In this document: positions 20,038 through 29,300 of the stretch, one piece after another
How positions within the stretch are numbered: position 1 is the first letter of the stretch
Layout: each line of letters begins with the position of its first letter
Source of the DNA: Nitrosomonas aestuarii
GTDB taxonomy: Bacteria; Pseudomonadota; Gammaproteobacteria; Burkholderiales; Nitrosomonadaceae
Direction of reading: 5' to 3'
Length of the DNA: 64,000 nucleotides
Assembly: GCF_003046585.1 (NCBI RefSeq)
Contig: NZ_QAAE01000013.1
Location: forward strand, 1 to 64,000
Notes under the pieces: model-generated
The model's input: only the letters and a program-made list of their open reading frames with translations
What the model was told of the DNA's origin: nothing
The model's database searches: none
Position numbers and translations under genes: made by a program

Positions 20038-20511
20038 TCAGGTTTTTCCTTTAGCGAACCGGGGCGCGCTGTATTTAAATAGATGGGATGTCGGAAGGAA
20101 ATCATTTTGTTCAGTTGCCGGGCATGCTATAAAGTCATTTTTCGCGATGCCGGCGGCGGCGATAGTAAGTGATTGATCGATATGTGTGATTCGTCCATGA
20201 AATCGAATTGTGTTTCTAGAGTAATTCATCACCGGGTCATACCGGCTCGCTAAAATCATAGCGAAAGGGTCGCTGATGACAAAGGCCAGGACTTTCTTGC
20301 CGTGCTGAAAAAGATCAATATGCAAACCGGGTTTTGACCGCATGTACTTTGCAGTACACTGATTTGCCATGATCGCTTTTGACAGCGAAAAAAAAACGAT
20401 CAGGTAACTGTACAAAAGAATGAGGAAAGCTGCCAACATCATGGCCAGATCTTGTGCTATAGAAAAGGGTTGCTGCAGTTCGGCTTGGAATGCGATAAGG
20501 GTGATCGGCAT
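20038..20511 (-). CDS. Hypothetical small membrane protein at the head of the signalling operon
   Basis: 157 residues with one strongly hydrophobic helix at about residues 20-45 (AMMLAAFLILLYSYLIVFFS), then a soluble part containing RSKPGLHIDLFQHGKKVLAFVIS, which I do not recognise. It ends 2 bases before the Hpt gene and so is probably its co-transcribed first gene. It could be a membrane sensor or anchor for the Hpt/receiver proteins, but that is only a guess from position. Confidence 0.6.
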   Translation of the reverse strand: MPITLIAFQAELQQPFSIAQDLAMMLAAFLILLYSYLIVFFSLSKAIMANQCTAKYMRSKPGLHIDLFQHGKKVLAFVISDPFAMILASRYDPVMNYSRNTIRFHGRITHIDQSLTIAAAGIAKNDFIACPATEQNDFLPTSHLFKYSAPRFAKGKT

Positions 20512-21538
20512 ATTTAAAAGAACGTTATATCACTGAATGTTGATTAATTGGTTATCTCAATAATTTTAAAATTAAATAAAACTAATATAGTCATGTGGTT
20601 GCTATCTAATCGCTGTTTAAGGTTAAGCGTTATTGATAGCAGAATGATGAGTATATAAAAAAAAGAAATAAAGTATTCGCTGTAACAGATTGTGTTTTGT
20701 AATCCATTTCTGACTATTAACTTGATGTCAATTTTTTTTTGAATGCCAGATGAGTATGCTTTTGTTTATTTGACCAAAACCGAACGGGTATAAAAAAGGC
20801 AAACAGACGTTGCAATACTGTATTTAAAAAAATGAATGGTACATATGCATTCTATAGTGGTTCGCAGCTGAGCTGTTTCTGGGAGGCCGCTTAAAACGTT
20901 TTCGAAGGCTGTGCTGGATGAACTCTGGACTATTAACTATGCAGGTATGACAAAACGGCGTCACCACATGTCTTCTACGTTTGAAAGATAACGGGGAAAT
21001 GCCATCCAAATACATAATGCGGTAAGCGTTACTTCGGTTATAAGAAAGCGCTCCGGGATGGTGGGTGGCGCAGAAAATCTGCACCATTTTAAATGCCCTG
21101 GCCTTATACGCAGATGAGTTCGGCTAACTGACTTAAGCCACAGATTGTGGCAATAGGAAAGTACGATTAAACAGGGGTTTGTAAATTATTTTGCTCAACT
21201 CTCAACGTTTGCAATTTGCGTATCCACTGAGAAAAATGCCGTCATTAGCTACTTTGGCTTCAAATGTCTTTAAACGCTTATTAAAATTATCCAGGGATTG
21301 CAGCAATAAAACGTATCGCCGTATCGCGTGAGACACTTGTGACTTTACAGATTCTGGATATATGATCCAGCGCTTCTGCTAAATTTAACAAGTCTCATGT
21401 TTGATACTACGATTGCTGGTGCGCATCATTGAGAGCTACCCATTTTGATAAAAATTCGATACCTCTATCAAAACGGGTAGCTCTCATTTCTGCAAGTGAT
21501 GTGTCAGGACCGTAAATCCTTCTGCACTATTGCTTACC
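20512..21538. other. Gene-poor region upstream of the signalling operon
   Basis: About 1 kb with no convincing gene. The AT-rich part 20512-20760 should contain the operon promoter. On the minus strand around 21250-21400 a stop-ridden frame reads KVTSVSRDTAIRFIAAIPG, faintly like the DNA-binding segment of a transposase, but too short to claim. A 20-bp inverted repeat lies at 21431-21485. Confidence 0.45.
21431..21485. repeat. 20-bp inverted repeat (hairpin)
   Basis: The 20 bases at 21431-21450 (GAGAGCTACC then CATTTTGATA) pair with 21466-21485 with one mismatch; the loop is 15 bases. It lies about 55 bases past the stop of the small minus-strand gene at 21539, so it may be a terminator for it, though no T-run follows on either strand. 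Confidence 0.6.
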
Positions 21539-21667
21539 CTACAGATTGTCAGCGAAGTATGTCGATACAATAATTAAAGCCGTCACCACGCCGAATATGA
21601 CCGCTATATTAAAACCCATTTTTTTAACTGTACTAGCATCATCCTTTGTATTTTCTAATGTACTCAT
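21539..21667 (-). CDS. Small single-helix membrane protein
   Basis: 42 residues from the ATG at 21667 (MSTLENTKDDASTVKKMGFN) with AGGAGTGAGCAGGAAT immediately upstream. A charged 16-residue N terminus precedes one hydrophobic helix (FNIAVIFGVVTALIIVSTYFA). A longer frame begins at 21754 but adds unlikely sequence. The good ribosome binding site and the clean helix make it a plausible real gene; function unknown. Confidence 0.5.
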   Translation of the reverse strand: MSTLENTKDDASTVKKMGFNIAVIFGVVTALIIVSTYFADNL

Positions 21668-22320
21668 ATTCCTGCTCACTCCTATAGTATGTGTTATGTA
21701 ACCATAGAAATTATCAACTGAATCAGGACTGGCACCATTGATGTAGATCAACAAAACAGCTGATAAGTGTGCTTATTCGGCTTTTAATACTTGCCGCGAT
21801 ACCACGCTGACGCTGGTTGGATTGCATCATTGTAATGCGGATTATTTTCTCAGAATGAGTTTTCAATATCGATGCCGCAAGAATTCATATAAGTAGAATA
21901 ATAGTCCCATTTGTTTTGCAACCTACATGTATTTACTATTTAACAGCATTGTTCATGTAAAGATTTAACGGATCTGGTACGGATTGCGGTATTTGATGCA
22001 TGTTTTTTAATGCAGGTGTCCAGATTTTTCTACCAGCGCAGGGCGAATAATGCCGAAGTGCACAGTCCTGAAATAAAGCCAATTGAGTCAGGTTCTTTTC
22101 TTATTCTGCTAATTCTTGCGGAATTCTGAATGCATTATCGGTATTGAAGCGTTCCTGTTTTTTGTGCTGACCTGAAGATTTTTTACCCAAGCAAATGGGT
22201 TCTTCTCGATGATATCGTTAGGGTACATTTCATCGAACAATACAATGTCCTCTATAATTCAGATGCTACAAGAAATATAATTTATGGTGTGCTCATTAAA
22301 TAACACAAGGTTAAAACTGG
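21668..22320. other. Intergenic region, no gene seen
   Basis: About 650 bases of AT-rich sequence, with stops in all frames and no recognisable remnant. It should contain the promoters of the small membrane protein (minus) and of the methyltransferase-like gene (plus). Confidence 0.45.
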
Positions 22321-22794
22321 ATGATGCCTGCTGCATGCTGGCTTGACTATAAAATTCCCCCGCCCGTGGTTGGGATGCTTGTCGCTACCGCGATGTGGGC
22401 ACTAGCAGAAGTAGGGCCGCAGTTCGCACTTGCACCACAAGTACGGTACTCCCTCGTGGGCATTCTGATTATCGCGGGGGGTGTTTTTGATCTGCTGGGA
22501 TTAGTCGCTTTTCGCGCATCGCGTACAACTATCAACCCACTTAAGCCCGAGCTTGCCTCGGCACTGGTCACAGGTGGTGTGTATCGTTTCACCCGAAATC
22601 CGATGTACGTTGGTGTGGTGCTGTTTTTACTTGCCTGGGGAGTTTATCTCTCAGCGCTGCTGCCACTTGCGGGTCTACCGTTCTTTATCATGTACATTAC
22701 ACGTTTTCAGATTCAACCAGAGGAGCGTGTCCTGATGGATATCTTTGGTGAACAGTACTCGAGTTATGCAAAAAACGTGAGGCGATGGCTGTAA
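22321..22794 (+). CDS. Isoprenylcysteine carboxyl methyltransferase-family (ICMT/NnrU-like) membrane protein
   Basis: 157 residues with four to five hydrophobic helices. The conserved C-terminal core is clear: ALVTGGVYRFTRNPMYVGVV (the G-x-Y-x-x-x-R-N-P-x-Y motif) and QPEERVLMDIFGEQYSSYAKNVRRWL (the E-E-x-x-L-x-x-x-F-G-x-x-Y-x-x-Y motif), which bind S-adenosylmethionine in this fold. Bacterial members are of uncertain substrate; phospholipid or small-molecule methylation is known for relatives. It stands alone on the plus strand between accessory regions. Confidence 0.85.
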   Translation: MMPAACWLDYKIPPPVVGMLVATAMWALAEVGPQFALAPQVRYSLVGILIIAGGVFDLLGLVAFRASRTTINPLKPELASALVTGGVYRFTRNPMYVGVVLFLLAWGVYLSALLPLAGLPFFIMYITRFQIQPEERVLMDIFGEQYSSYAKNVRRWL

Positions 22795-22866
22795 TGCGTC
22801 ATCTTACGCAAGCGGCTCCGCAATTGTTATCTACGTATGCAGAAGTATTGTTTGCTCAGTTTAAAA

Positions 22867-23245
22867 TCAATGCATTCCTGTTTTTTCATTAAAAGTGCCG
22901 AATACGTCAGTGACGGCAAAGACGTCGTAGCCTTTTTCAATGGCTGAAAAAATCTTTATTGTCCCAGGCGTTGATATTGCCTGGGCATGCAACATACGGA
23001 GCAGCGGGAAATATTTCCTTGATTTCCGGAGCCAGTGGGCAATTCGGCCCATCCCTGAAACTTGTTGTTGGGATTGTGGGCAGATTCAAGTATTTGCCTC
23101 AGGCCGAGAGGGCTAATACATTATTCTTAAATTCAGTGGGCGAAACGCCTGTGCGAGTGATATCAACCCGGCCTGATGGTCCATTAACAGAAAAACAGCG
23201 TCAACTCTGAGGCGTCGATTGTATTTAATAGTCTTATTTACGTAT
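22867..23245 (-). pseudogene. Decayed isochorismatase-family hydrolase (YcaC-like)
   Basis: Three frames together spell a YcaC-type hydrolase: RLRVDAVFLLMDHQAGLISL (near 23215-23160), then after a frameshift TEFKNNVLALSA, a stop, KYLNLPTIPTTSF, PLAPEIKEIFPAAPYVACPG and NAWDNKDFF, and after a second frame change SAIEKGYDVFAVTDVFGTFN to a stop at 22867. About 28 family residues between NKDFF and SAIEKGYDV, which should carry the catalytic cysteine, are missing. So it has an internal deletion plus frameshifts and is non-functional. It lies downstream of an intact pirin gene on the same strand, a common pairing for this family. Confidence 0.8.
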
Positions 23246-23327
23246 ATATTCCCGATGGTTGTGGATTGACAAAACAGGTTAAAAAATCTTGTGCAGAACC
23301 ATGCATCCATATCATCAGGCAGAATGC

Positions 23328-24221
23328 TCAAGACATTAAGTGTCCCATCTTGCCACTTTGATAATCTGCCTTTGCCTGACGGATTTCTGCATCTGTGTTC
23401 ATAACAAAAGGACCGCTGCCAACAATCGGCTCGTCAATCGGTTCACCACAAAGCAGCAAGACAGTTGCATTTTGAGCGTTACTGATGCAGAGGTGATCGC
23501 CTGCCGAATAAAATATTCCAACTTCTGCAGCACCAATAGTGTCAGCGTGATTAATCATTACAGTGCCTTTGAGTACAGCAAGCAGAGTGTTGAATGCTTC
23601 AGGAACGGGCAGGTCGATCTGTTGCTCGCTGGTCAGATGTAAATCCCATACATGAATAGGTGAGAATGTATGAGCGGGCCCCGCGGCTTCTTCAAATTCG
23701 CCCGCAATGATCCGTGCGGTTCCCTGGCCGTTCTGAAGTTTCACAACAGGAATTTGATCATTTAAAATATTTTGATAGCGGGGTGGTGACATTTTATATT
23801 TAGCTGGTAAATTGACCCATAGCTGCACCATTTCGAACAATCCACCGCGTTGCGCAAAATCCCGGCCATGAAATTCTTCATGAACAATACCAGAAGCGGC
23901 AGTCATCCACTGCACGTCACCGGGCCCTATTTTACCGCCGCCTCCGGAGCTGTCGCGATGTTCAACTTCACCACTATAGACAATCGTGACCGTTTCAAAA
24001 CCGCGATGCGGATGCTCGCCCACACCAAGGCGTTGACTGGTTGGCGGGAAATCCATGGGGCCGGCGTAGTCAAACAATAAGAACGGACTGATTGCCGGTC
24101 CCAGCTTAGGATAAGTAAACAGCGATCGGACAGGAAAACCGTTACCGACCCAGTGACTTTCTGTATTGCGCTGAATGCGCTGCAGCTTCTTGGCAGAGGA
24201 TTGGGGCTTGTTTTTTAGCAT
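23328..24221 (-). CDS. Pirin-family bicupin protein
   Basis: 297 residues from the ATG at 24221, which has AGGAGA six bases upstream; a longer frame to 24467 has no ribosome site and no family sequence. Pirin signatures: FLLFDYAGPMDF, GEHPHRGFETVTIVYSGEVEHRDS, GPGDVQWMTAASGIVHEEF with the metal-binding His and Glu residues, and LWVNLPAKYKMSPPRYQ. Pirins bind iron and some have quercetinase activity; others act as redox or stress sensors. The decayed isochorismatase-family gene just downstream was probably its operon partner. Confidence 0.92.
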   Translation of the reverse strand: MLKNKPQSSAKKLQRIQRNTESHWVGNGFPVRSLFTYPKLGPAISPFLLFDYAGPMDFPPTSQRLGVGEHPHRGFETVTIVYSGEVEHRDSSGGGGKIGPGDVQWMTAASGIVHEEFHGRDFAQRGGLFEMVQLWVNLPAKYKMSPPRYQNILNDQIPVVKLQNGQGTARIIAGEFEEAAGPAHTFSPIHVWDLHLTSEQQIDLPVPEAFNTLLAVLKGTVMINHADTIGAAEVGIFYSAGDHLCISNAQNATVLLLCGEPIDEPIVGSGPFVMNTDAEIRQAKADYQSGKMGHLMS

Positions 24222-24612
24222 CGTTTTCTCCTGGCTAAAATTTGAATAGATCGCTTGAATCCGCGTCGGGTGAAAAGCGACAATCTGATCAAAACTATTC
24301 TTAGTGATCATACTTTGATTCAATGCGATAAGATTACGCTTTTCCGCATAAATTGAGAATCCGTTTTTCCTCGAAACTGGTGTTCGCCTACAGAACATTT
24401 TTCCTTGATACATCCTGTCATTGAGATTTCCCGGGTAAATGTGTGTGCTGTTTGGTATTTGTTGCAACAGCGTTGATTTTTTTTACACTTAACAGGTTCT
24501 CAAAGAAATAGAAAATATTATATCCATTATAATCATAAGGATATAAGTATGGCATGTTATTTGCTTATCTATCAGTACTGATACTAGTAAATTTTAAAGA
24601 GAATACAGTCAT

Positions 24613-25275
24613 ATGAAAACTAAAATAAAAAAAACAATTGCACTTGCCGGTTTATTGGGAATCGTATCTATTCATGCCAATGCATCGGTTTATAATTTCG
24701 TAAACCTTATTGACACCAACAATGGATCTATTACAGGAACACTGGGAAATGGTAGTGCATTTTCTGGCAACCCAGGTGAAGCCGGCTTCCAGACTTTTGA
24801 TTGGACCGTAGGTGGCTTAACATTAACCGCAACAGGAAGTACTGTAACCGGTGGCGCATTTGCTTATCTGGATTCTGGTAATGCAGGCCTGGGCGTTTGT
24901 AAAGCACTCACCGCAAATAACCAATGTACCCCAAGCAGCGATGACAATGTAACCATCAACGAAGTTCTCGATTTACATTTTGATAAATTAGCAGAAATTG
25001 ATTTTAATCAAGTGATTTTCCGCGATGCGAATCATAAAATCATCAATCCTAACATTGAGATCAGTGTTAATGGCGGCGGCTTCTCCGCATTAAACCTGAC
25101 TAGTGTACAATAAGGTACAGATTTTGCGTTCCGCACATTAAATCAAGCCAACCAGTTTTATATCAGTGTGCTTTCAGCTGATGAAGTAACAGTTTCTACA
25201 CCTGGCACTTTAGTATTGTTGGCATTGGGCTTGGTTGGTTTAGGTGTTACTCGGCGCAAGCATTATTTAGTCTAA
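24613..25275 (+). pseudogene. PEP-CTERM secreted protein with an in-frame stop before the sorting signal
   Basis: An ATG at 24613 starts a signal peptide (KKTIALAGLLGIVSIHANAS) and a 166-residue exported domain ending NLTSVQ, where TAA occurs at 25111-25113. The same frame continues without a gap: GTDFAFRTLNQANQFYISVL, then VSTPGTLVLLALGLVGLG and TRRKHYLV to a TAA at 25273. That tail is a clear PEP-CTERM signal (P-x-T-L, hydrophobic helix, RRK), here with STP in place of PEP. A single CAA to TAA change would account for the stop. As written, the product would be secreted without exosortase sorting. The gene may be recently broken, or the stop may be read through. Confidence 0.75.
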
Positions 25276-26019
25276 GCAATTCGACGAATAACTTCAGTCA
25301 GTCAGGCTTTTCCCGAGATTTTTTAGCTTGGTTCAAATTAAAAAGATCCGGGAAAGCCACTCCGGTTCGCTTTGGAAGAATTCCATAAAGATGCCTATGC
25401 GATAAAGTATTCTTATTGTTGTGGCCTATCAATCAGCATCCAATATTTTCCAGTGTCAGCGTCTATTGTGGAATAAACTAAGTTGTAAAAACAATAGCAT
25501 GAAAATTAAACTGGTAAATTTGGACGCTGTTTTTTGAAAAAAACTGGGAAAATTTCAATGCTGATTGATATCTTCGACTAAATGTCGGGTATTTGACAAT
25601 CATGGGTGAAAACTTTTCAACGCCGATTTACTCGATTTTTTGGTAAATTTTGTATGCCGTGACACTCTTCGGCTGGAAGAAGCAAAGAAAACGGCGGGGT
25701 GTAGCTGCCCGTTTCGATTTGTTGCAGGGGCGTCTAGCCGCAGTTGAAAACGCCTGCGTTACTGATAGCATATTGGTAGATCCGCTCATGGTGTCGGCTC
25801 CTGTGCTTGCTTTTGGTGGTATGGAGCATGATCTTTAAGGTATGTGTTCCAGGCGCCAATAAAACAATAAGTTACAAGGCAATTAAAAAAGTATGTTTTT
25901 TCATGTAGGCGCTATGTAGACGATAAATGGATAAACAATGATTGCAGAATAACCGGAGTATTAAGAAGAATAGTCAGTTGATGGGATACGCTCAATGGAA
26001 TAAATCAGGCAGATTTAAA
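25276..26019. other. Intergenic region, no convincing gene
   Basis: About 745 bases. An imperfect inverted repeat around 25304-25358 (GGCTTTTCCCGAGAT against ATCCGGGAAAGCC) may be the terminator of the PEP-CTERM gene. A 62-codon TTG-initiated frame at 25650-25838 (LFGWKKQRKRRGVAARFDLL) is locally well composed but unlike anything I know and may be the tail of a lost gene. No other feature seen. Confidence 0.45.
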
Positions 26020-26709
26020 TCATTCGTCATCGTTGATGACGATTGTTTCTTCTGTTATCAATGAATCTAGTTCGGCTTTGAGTTTGTCACCTACAAGAAG
26101 TTCGCCTACACCTCTGGGTGTTCCTGTCATCACTATATCACCAGGCATCAGAGTAAAAGTGCGGCTAATATCACACAACAAAGTCAGTACGGGAAAAAGC
26201 ATTTGACCAGTATTGGTATTCTGTACAAGTTCATCATTACGCCATAGACATAGTTTGATGTTTTGCAGGTCGAGGGTGTTATCCAATATGACAAATCTGG
26301 AAAGTACGCAACTTCCATCAAACGCCTTTGCGCGCTCCCAGGGATGACCTTTAGCTTTAAGACTATTTTGCAAAGATCGAAGTGTGAGATCAAGTCCAAC
26401 TCCCACTCCGGCAATGGCGTCTCGCGCTTCTTTTTCGTTGCAGCACTGAAGTTTCTTTCCTATTAGCAGTGTCATTTCGGTTTCGTAATGATGAATACCA
26501 AAGCGCCTGGCCAATTTAATAAAACCAGAAAAAGACACCATGGCTGTTGTCGGCTTAATAAAAAGTATAGGCTCATTAGGAACATCATTATTTAGTTCGA
26601 CAATGTGATCCGAATAATTACGCCCTACACATACCGCTTTTCCTGCGGGCCAGGGTACAGACAATCCATTTGCAAAAAGGTGTCGATAATTTGTATCAGG
26701 ATGGTGCAT
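26020..26709 (-). CDS. Fumarylacetoacetate hydrolase-family protein
   Basis: 229 residues from the ATG at 26709 (MHHPDTNYRHLF), chosen because family members of this short type start about 20 residues before VCVGRNY; no clear ribosome site distinguishes it from an ATG at 26820. Visible motifs: AVCVGRNYSDHIVELN, PILFIKPTTAM, HHYETEMTLLIGK with the metal-binding Glu residues, GVGVGLDLTLRSLQN, KAFDGSCVLS, and IVMTGTPRGVG. Relatives act as acylpyruvases or oxaloacetate decarboxylases on 2-oxo-dicarboxylates. Genomic context does not narrow the substrate. Confidence 0.85.
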   Translation of the reverse strand: MHHPDTNYRHLFANGLSVPWPAGKAVCVGRNYSDHIVELNNDVPNEPILFIKPTTAMVSFSGFIKLARRFGIHHYETEMTLLIGKKLQCCNEKEARDAIAGVGVGLDLTLRSLQNSLKAKGHPWERAKAFDGSCVLSRFVILDNTLDLQNIKLCLWRNDELVQNTNTGQMLFPVLTLLCDISRTFTLMPGDIVMTGTPRGVGELLVGDKLKAELDSLITEETIVINDDE

Positions 26710-26933
26710 GATAGTGTTTTTGGGATTTTTATAATGATGTCTTATAGTTATATTATTGCGAAAGCGACCTGCATGATCTGACGTTATGGAATGGACATCC
26801 ACTAAACTAAACGGCATCAAAGCGCCAACGTAGTGGTGCAGTGACCACTAACGAGAGAGGAGCGTCTATTCCAGTACGTCAACTTATGATTGATGTTCCC
26901 TCTTAAGTTGGTGCATTCTAACGTGTTAACGCA

Positions 26934-29300
26934 CTATGCCAGCTGTGCAGATAAAGAGAATTGATCTGTAGCTAGTTCAAATGGCAAAGTACCATCAAAA
27001 AGATTATAGTGCACTGACTTAAAGGTCTCATCGATAAGCGGAAGGGGCGTAGTAGACCCTACCCATTTTCCAAGTATACCGTCGTAACCACCTCTGATGT
27101 CTAGCGCCTCGACTGCAATAGAGTGATCCTGACTAAACTCAGCTTTATGGTCGATTGTTCCTGTCTGGTCAAGCTCAAGATTGTATTCTACAATTCCATT
27201 ATTATTCAGATCGATGGCTGAAGCATTTGCAAAAGTCAGCGTATCGCCAGCCACGAAACTGAACGAAGATCCATCTTCGAAGATAATTTTCCCAGCCAAT
27301 TCATCAAGGTCGAAGTCTGTTGTCCTTGTGAGGTCGTAGTCAACTACAATGTCAAAATCTGCCATCTCGGCATCTAGAAATAACCCGGTTCCAGGGATTG
27401 ACACTTCAAAATTAAATGGATTTAAGTTTAGGTCAAACGCAAGTTGGGTAAGTGCAAGTTTAATTCCGTCTTTACTCACAAGTGATGGAAAAACAGCCAG
27501 TTCAAACATATTCCAAATAAGCTCATCAAGATCAATGTCATAAGTAACAACCTTACTGGTCTCTACGTCATGAGGATTCCCGGACCAGCCACTGATGTCC
27601 CCTGGTTTTTCGTAGAAAATAGAAACAAAGTCCAGAAAAGCAGGCAGTTCGCCTTTGTCATTTAGGAGTGCAGGGTTTGCGACGGTTAAGTCAATAACAC
27701 CTTCTGGAACAGTGTCATTATTGAAGGTGACAAACGGCGCATCAATATTAAGGTTATTCATTGTAGAAAGTTTATTACTGATGTCAGACAACCTGATTGT
27801 GCCAAGATTACCTATTACCCCGCCTGGATTAACAGAAGCAAAAGCATCTGCATAAAAATCGAATATAGCCGACAGCTCAACAACCGTGACTGGATCAAGC
27901 AGAATCCAGTCATCATAATTGATTACTGATGAAGTATCGATCTTAAGTGTGTCTGTCAGGCTGTTATAAAACGTATCAACCGTTGTATCACGATTTACCC
28001 GCAGTCTGAGGGTGCCAGCGTCAAAGTCAAAATCCTCCTGTATTCCGATATCAATATCAGCTTCACCACCTACAGTAAAACCAGCTCCCTCTTTTTTTTC
28101 CTTCTTCAGGCCATTAGTAGTTGCTCCGCGAAACTTGTTGAAGTCATATGAGAAAGGTGATGAATAATATTTTTCCCAGTTGGAATTTTCTGTAATTGTC
28201 TGGCTTGTTGAAGCAACATGAATAGTTTCGGAAACTGATTCTTCATCTCCGTTGCCATTCTCCTTGGAAACAGCTTTGAAAACCAGATCAAACTCCGCGC
28301 TCTCGTTTTCGGGCAGGGTTAGGAGAAAGTCTTGAGTATAAGTGTCAGGCAGACCAGAAGAGGTTGATTGTAACGGAGATATCGTTGCTCCCGAAATTGG
28401 AAGGTCGACTTCAATTCGATCGATAAACTCTGATAGATCGGCATCTTGCTGAGTGGCTGTAACAGTAAATATGACTTCATTAACATTGGCAGTGGAAGAA
28501 GTGTTAATGGTTAGCGAAGGTATATCAGCAACTGCTGCAATCGAAACATTAACTGTTGCAAAATCGATCCCGCCATTATTGTCAGTGATCCCGTAGCCGA
28601 ATGTGTCAGTCCCGGCGTAGTCTGCATCGGGAGTGTAAAGGATGGCATCACCTATCTCGTTATCAGCATCGTCACCGTCAACGATCATTACAGTACCGTG
28701 CAGTGCGTTAGTGACATAATTGATTGTCAGTGTGTCCCCATCAGCATCGGTATCATTTTTCAATACCTGTAATATCACGCCATCAGGTGACTTGGACGGA
28801 GCGTTCAATCCAGCTTGCCCGTCTTCAAAGATGTCATAGCTATCATTTATTGCATCCGGTGCAGCTGGTGCAATGGCAGTAAGTTTATCCCCTTCATTTG
28901 TTGTACGAACACCAAATTCGACATTGGCAATGTCATCAAGCGTAAGCGCAGTTGTAGTAGAGGAAAGCGTGAATTCGGTCTGTTGAATGATGTCCTTGCC
29001 GGCTCCGGGCGTCCCGAAAGCGATGCCAATATCGAACATCAATCCCGTTCCCTGCAGGTTGACGCCATGTTTTAGGTTGATGACGCCTTCATCTTCGATA
29101 GCCTGATTGGTAATGTTCCCGCCGGCTAAAATAAGCGAACTTAAAATTGCGGTATTATTAAAATCAAAAAACAATCCTCTAAGGTCGTCGTCTCCCAGGC
29201 TTGTAACAGTAAAATCTAAGGCGTTAGCATTCTCAACAACATTGATTGAAACATCGCCAATAGTAAAGGTAATTTGACGATTAATATTCGTTATATTCAT
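26934..29300 (-). CDS. Large cadherin-like / Ig-like repeat protein, probably exported without a signal peptide
   Basis: 788 acidic residues from an ATG preceded by AGGAGAAACTT. There is no signal peptide. Residues about 1-140 form a beta-rich domain (DDLRGLFFDFNN, GTGLMFDIGIAFGTPGAGKD, TLSSTTTALTLDDIANVEFG). Residues 150-255 are a cadherin-like/Ig-like tandem unit (NDSYDIFEDG, LQVLKNDTDADGDTLTI, ILYTPDADYAGTDTFGYGIT DNNGG) with calcium-type Asp clusters. The remaining 500 residues include a long region with FDFDAGTLRLRVNRD and Asp-rich stretches I cannot assign. The composition (few Cys, no Lys-rich part, acidic) resembles type I secretion substrates, but no transporter genes are nearby. Confidence 0.75.
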   Translation of the reverse strand: MNITNINRQITFTIGDVSINVVENANALDFTVTSLGDDDLRGLFFDFNNTAILSSLILAGGNITNQAIEDEGVINLKHGVNLQGTGLMFDIGIAFGTPGAGKDIIQQTEFTLSSTTTALTLDDIANVEFGVRTTNEGDKLTAIAPAAPDAINDSYDIFEDGQAGLNAPSKSPDGVILQVLKNDTDADGDTLTINYVTNALHGTVMIVDGDDADNEIGDAILYTPDADYAGTDTFGYGITDNNGGIDFATVNVSIAAVADIPSLTINTSSTANVNEVIFTVTATQQDADLSEFIDRIEVDLPISGATISPLQSTSSGLPDTYTQDFLLTLPENESAEFDLVFKAVSKENGNGDEESVSETIHVASTSQTITENSNWEKYYSSPFSYDFNKFRGATTNGLKKEKKEGAGFTVGGEADIDIGIQEDFDFDAGTLRLRVNRDTTVDTFYNSLTDTLKIDTSSVINYDDWILLDPVTVVELSAIFDFYADAFASVNPGGVIGNLGTIRLSDISNKLSTMNNLNIDAPFVTFNNDTVPEGVIDLTVANPALLNDKGELPAFLDFVSIFYEKPGDISGWSGNPHDVETSKVVTYDIDLDELIWNMFELAVFPSLVSKDGIKLALTQLAFDLNLNPFNFEVSIPGTGLFLDAEMADFDIVVDYDLTRTTDFDLDELAGKIIFEDGSSFSFVAGDTLTFANASAIDLNNNGIVEYNLELDQTGTIDHKAEFSQDHSIAVEALDIRGGYDGILGKWVGSTTPLPLIDETFKSVHYNLFDGTLPFELATDQFSLSAQLA

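Noticed and set aside
20824-21087. An 87-residue minus-strand gene
   Set aside because: Composition is rich in His, Arg and Tyr without pattern, no recognisable domain and no ribosome site; likely chance.
21250-21400. Transposase DNA-binding remnant (KVTSVSRDTAIRFIAAIPG)
   Set aside because: Only some 20 residues with a helix-turn-helix look, stops on both sides; too short to support.
25650-25838. A 62-residue TTG-initiated gene
   Set aside because: Locally coding-like but no ribosome site and no known relative; recorded only as a note in the intergenic entry.
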